From assembly GCA_013398615.1 (NCBI GenBank), contig VZSR01002145.1:3947616-4011615 (forward strand): a DNA stretch of 64,000 nucleotides, written 5' to 3'. How positions within the stretch are numbered: position 1 is the first letter of the stretch; every line of letters starts with the position of its first letter. The notes beneath the pieces were generated by a model. The model worked only from the letters and a program-made list of their open reading frames with translations. It was not told where the DNA came from and ran no database searches. The position numbers and the translations under genes are program-made. Source of the DNA: Brachypodius melanocephalos. Taxonomy: Eukaryota; Chordata; Aves; Passeriformes; Pycnonotidae. Below, in pieces: positions 60,801 through 64,000 of the stretch.

Positions 60801-61300
60801 TGGCAGGGCTTATCCTGAAACCATCTGTCCCAGGATTCTCATTGTGTGTGACCAACCCCGGTGTGACGTCCCCAAACCGGACACCAGTGGAAGGGGTGTA
60901 ACAAAGACTGTGCTGCCCTCGCTGCTGGGTCTGCTGGGAGGTGCTCAATTTCAGCCGTGGGCTGTCTCCTGGGCAGAGCAGCCGCTGTCCTCACAGTCAG
61001 TCCCTGCAGGCTGACAGCCCATGCTGGGGACTGGTGCTGCGGGAGAAGCTGCAGAACGGCTCCACAGGCAGCTCTGCCATGGCCAGCTTTATATTCCCCA
61101 CACTGCGACCAGCGGGCACCGGTCACCCTGCTCCGGCCGGCAGCCTGGAGCCTTCCCTGTCTGGATCCAGTGCTGTTCCTGATGGGATTCTTCCGAAAAA
61201 GAGAACCCCAGGAGTGCGTGTGTGCACTGTGCGATGCACGGGGCTGCGTGTGCATGTGAGTGTATGTGAGGATGGGGGTGTGTGAGCGTCCGGGGAGTGC
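57840..61300. other. Intergenic region between CRYBA1 and putative MYO18A
   Basis: GC-rich sequence with long open frames on both strands, for example minus 57,932-59,029. These are low-complexity in composition and match no protein I recognise. I see no exon or RNA gene. An A-rich stretch lies at 57,848-57,890. Confidence 0.6.
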
Positions 61301-61950
61301 CGGACGGACAGTGTGTCACCGTGTCACACCGGGGGTGTGCACACACCGTGTGCGCGTCTGCGGGGGGGGCTGCGGGGTCACGCCGGTTCGTGGGTGTGCG
61401 GGGGCGGTTGCGCCGATCGCGGGCGCGCACCGGGCTGCGGGCACCGGTTCTTTCGGTGGTTACAGCCGGGTTGCGGGCTCAGCGGGTTCCCAGGTGGGCA
61501 GGGCCGCTTCCCCTCCCCGCTCCGCTCGGTGCCGACCGGAGCCGCGCCCGGCGCGGCGGGCGGCGCGCGCAGAGCCGGCAGTGCCCGCCCCGGTGCGGAG
61601 CCGCCCCGCCCCGCCCCGCCCCGCGCCGCCGCCGGGGCCCGGCACCGCCGCCGCCACCACCGGGCCCCGCTCCGCCGCCGCCGCTGGGTGAGTACCCGCC
61701 GCCATCCCACCGGGACCGGCCACCGGCCACCCGCACCGCGCCCGGGGCACCGGCACGCACCGGCCGGCGCGGGGCGGGCCGCGGCTGCATCGCCCCCCGG
61801 CGGGCCGGGCCGGGCCGAGCCGGGCTCAGCCGTGCCCGTGTCCGTGCCCCCGCGGCGTTGCACACCCGCTGTGGGTGGGTGGGTGGGTGCGGAGCCCCTC
61901 GGTGCCGCCCCCCGGTTGCGGGCTGTGGGTGTGCGCATGGCCCGCTCTTG
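61300..61950 (+). promoter_or_regulatory. MYO18A: CpG island, probable MYO18A promoter and non-coding exon 1
   Basis: Dense CpG with tandem GC boxes (CCCCGCCC units at about 61,602-61,624), followed by a consensus plus-strand donor GCTGG|GTGAGT at 61687/61688. No coding sequence is seen, which fits a 5' UTR exon. In vertebrates MYO18A lies beyond CRYBA1 and is transcribed away from it, which gives the plus strand here. The gene name comes from synteny only; its first coding exon (MFNLMKKDK...) is not in the window. Confidence 0.5.
61873..61887 (+). other. Perfect short-loop G-quadruplex motif
   Basis: GGGTGGGTGGGTGGG: four G-triplets separated by single T loops, 186 nt downstream of the putative exon 1 donor on the non-template strand. 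One-base loops are known to favour very stable parallel quadruplexes. Confidence 0.85.
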
Positions 61951-61993
61951 TCTCGCAGCGCCTGTGCAGCCCGCGGTGTCACTCGTGTTTGCA

Positions 61994-61998
<5 letters not shown>

Positions 61999-62026
<28 letters not shown>
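61999..62026. repeat. (GT)14 microsatellite
   Basis: Fourteen uninterrupted GT units, in putative MYO18A intron 1. Confidence 0.95.
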
Positions 62027-64000
62027 CACCTTGTGCGGGGTGCGTTTCTGTGTGCCGTGTCCCTGTGTGTCCCCGTGTCCCCCTTGCGGGATGCCCCGTG
62101 TCAGGTGCTCCGCGTTGGGTACCCCAGCACCCGCTGCAGGGCTCCCCTGCTCCCAGGGAGAACCCGCTGGCCTGGGCCTTTCCCACACCACCAGGGAATT
62201 GCATCCAAAGCCATTAACCCTGCTCGCCGCTAACCACACCGCTGCCGGGGCCGGTGCCACTGGCACCTGAGGCACCTTTTTGGAGTGACAGGGGTGGGTG
62301 GCACTCAGCAAGCTGCTATGCAGTGGGTGGTGGGGGCTCGCAGGGCTGTGGCCACCCCAGTGCCAGTTAATTTTCCCAGAGAGGAATATATGGAGCATCG
62401 GGCAAGGGCTGGGATGTGCATCCCTAAATTGTGTGGTTTCCAGCCGGCCTGTGAGATGCAAATTGTCTGGTCAGTGAGTGCCAGAACTAAACTTAGGGCA
62501 ATTACAGGAAAGTGTGGGCACATGGCAGTGTATTCCTACACCCCAAGGCTGGCCCTGGCACTGGGGGACCCTGCCCACTGCCCCATCCCAGCTGAGAGCT
62601 GAGCATTCCCACAGCACCTGCATCAGCCCTGGACTTTGGCCACTGACGAGCTGTGGCTCGGCCCTTAACCTTTGCCATGGGCTGGGCCGTGCAGGGCGTC
62701 AGGCTGTGAATTTGGGGCCGGAAAAGGGTGATGAGGAAGGTATGCACCCTGTGCTGAGGGGGCTGCAACCCACCTGGCCCCCCAAGATGGTCATGGAACC
62801 ATGTCCCACCTGGAAGCCCAGCCAAGATCCTACCCCACTAACTCTGGGTCTACCCTGTAAGACCTCTTGAGCTGTGTCATTCCCCAGCTTTGGGGTAAGG
62901 CAGGTGCTTGCACCCCATGCACCCTCCTGGCCTGGGGTGACCCCTCATAACCAGTCTGGGTCCCTTTTGCTGTTGGACATGGGGTTCCTGCAGCAGGAGG
63001 GCCTGAAATCCTGCTCTGGCAAGAGCCTGGTGTCACATCCTGGCCGTGACTCAGGTAGATCCAGGATTGTTTTCCTCTTGACACATTCCAGTGTTCCATA
63101 AGGGAAGGCACTGCAGAGGCATTTGGAAAGCCCCTAAATTTCCTTGTTCTGTGGAAAACTTGTGTCCAGCAATGAGCCATCATGTGGGTCAGCCCCCATT
63201 TGCCCTGCGTAGGAGCTGGCCTGGCTGCTCGGAATCGCTGCCAGCAGCTCCTGTTCCCTGGCACGGCATCATCCCTTCCTGGCTGTGCACAGCCAGGCCG
63301 TGGGGTACCCCAACACGGTGTGCCCAAGGAGGGGACAGCCACCAGCTCCTGTGCCAAAGTGGTGTGGGAGCACAGCCCTAGTGCCGGCTTCAGGGAGCAG
63401 AGCAGAGGGGGCAGGCGACCGTGAAACTTGCCGTGCAGGTCCCTGCGCGGGAGCGTGTCGGACGAGATTGCGTCTCGAGGAGGGAAGGAGTGGCTGGGAG
63501 TTTCAGTGAACGCCTTCCTCCCTCCTGGAACTCCCCTGCTCCTTGGCACGGACACGGGGGCTCGTGGCTGTGATGGGGGCACATGAGGAAAGGTGCATCC
63601 AGCTCCTGCTTGGGTGGCTCAGAGAGGACTTTTGGCTTGGGGGGCGTTGAGATGCGTCTCCCTTTCTGCCATCTGGCTCTTCCAAGGTGATGTCCTCATC
63701 TTCTGCCAGCCTGGTGTCACAGCAGCATCCTCGCGTGCAATCCCAGAGCGCGGCCGGCGCCGGCGGGCGCCTCTCCCTTCCCTGTCACGGCTCATGCACG
63801 CCACTGCCCCAAACATGCCTGGCCAAGGGGAGTCCCGGGGCAAGCCCGGGCTGAGTCAGGGAAGGCGCGTTGGGTCTGAATCAGGAGCCAGGAGACGCTC
63901 GGCAGCCACCTCCTGCTCACGGCATCAGCCTGCACCCGTCCGTGCTGGAAGGCTTCTTGGGGAAAAGGGAGCAAACCACAATGGCATCCCACACGGGCTG

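Larger units (their letters stand above)
61688..64000 (+). other. Putative MYO18A intron 1
   Basis: From the GTGAGT donor to the end of the window. It contains a tight G-quadruplex motif at 61873-61887 and a GT microsatellite at 61999-62026. I see no further exon. Confidence 0.4.

Noticed and set aside
1..64000. CRISPR arrays, operons, phage or plasmid features, rRNA or tRNA genes, endogenous retrovirus
   Set aside because: Reading both strands showed none. The window is vertebrate nuclear DNA and repeats are limited to CR1, MIR-like pieces and simple repeats.

Overview
The window looks like bird nuclear DNA. It is 64 kb with one 100-N assembly gap, few repeats (CR1 LINE tails and worn MIR-like SINE pieces), strong CpG islands and compact genes. 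This suggests a gene-rich microchromosome. Two genes can be read exon by exon: NUFIP2 on the plus strand and the lens gene CRYBA1 on the minus strand. From established vertebrate synteny (human 17q11.2 order MYO18A, CRYBA1, NUFIP2, TAOK1), the two unassigned CpG islands are most likely the 5' ends of TAOK1 (minus strand, near 10.1-10.7 kb) and MYO18A (plus strand, near 61.6 kb). No coding exon of TAOK1 or MYO18A was found, so these two names rest on position, CpG content and a clean splice donor only.

Layout. 1-10,135: probably TAOK1 intron 1, non-coding, with a CR1 tail at 285-483. 9,750-10,816: CpG island, followed by the gap at 10,817-10,916. 10,917-29,240: intergenic, with three MIR-like fragments and a TA microsatellite but no supportable gene. 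29,280-30,780: NUFIP2 CpG island and exon 1. 30,214-42,864: NUFIP2 introns, the large coding exon 2 and the 33-nt microexon 3. 42,865-42,917: last coding exon. 42,918 to about 52,930: a very long NUFIP2 3' UTR with several poly(A) signals and a sense CR1 insertion. 53,285-57,718: CRYBA1 on the minus strand, six exons with a TATA promoter, tail to tail with NUFIP2. The two outermost poly(A) signals are about 380 bp apart. 57,840-61,300: intergenic, with no supportable gene. 61,300-61,950: putative MYO18A promoter and first non-coding exon, then its intron 1 to the window end.

The genes are neighbours rather than a functional pathway. NUFIP2 is an RNA-binding partner of FMRP and Roquin and a stress-granule protein. 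CRYBA1 is a structural lens crystallin. The most notable observation is in CRYBA1. The upstream start codon that normally makes the longer betaA3 isoform is out of frame by one base, and an in-frame TAA precedes the rest of the leader, so as written this assembly can only encode betaA1. I found no novel mobile, defence or biosynthetic system; the window reads as an ordinary vertebrate locus.
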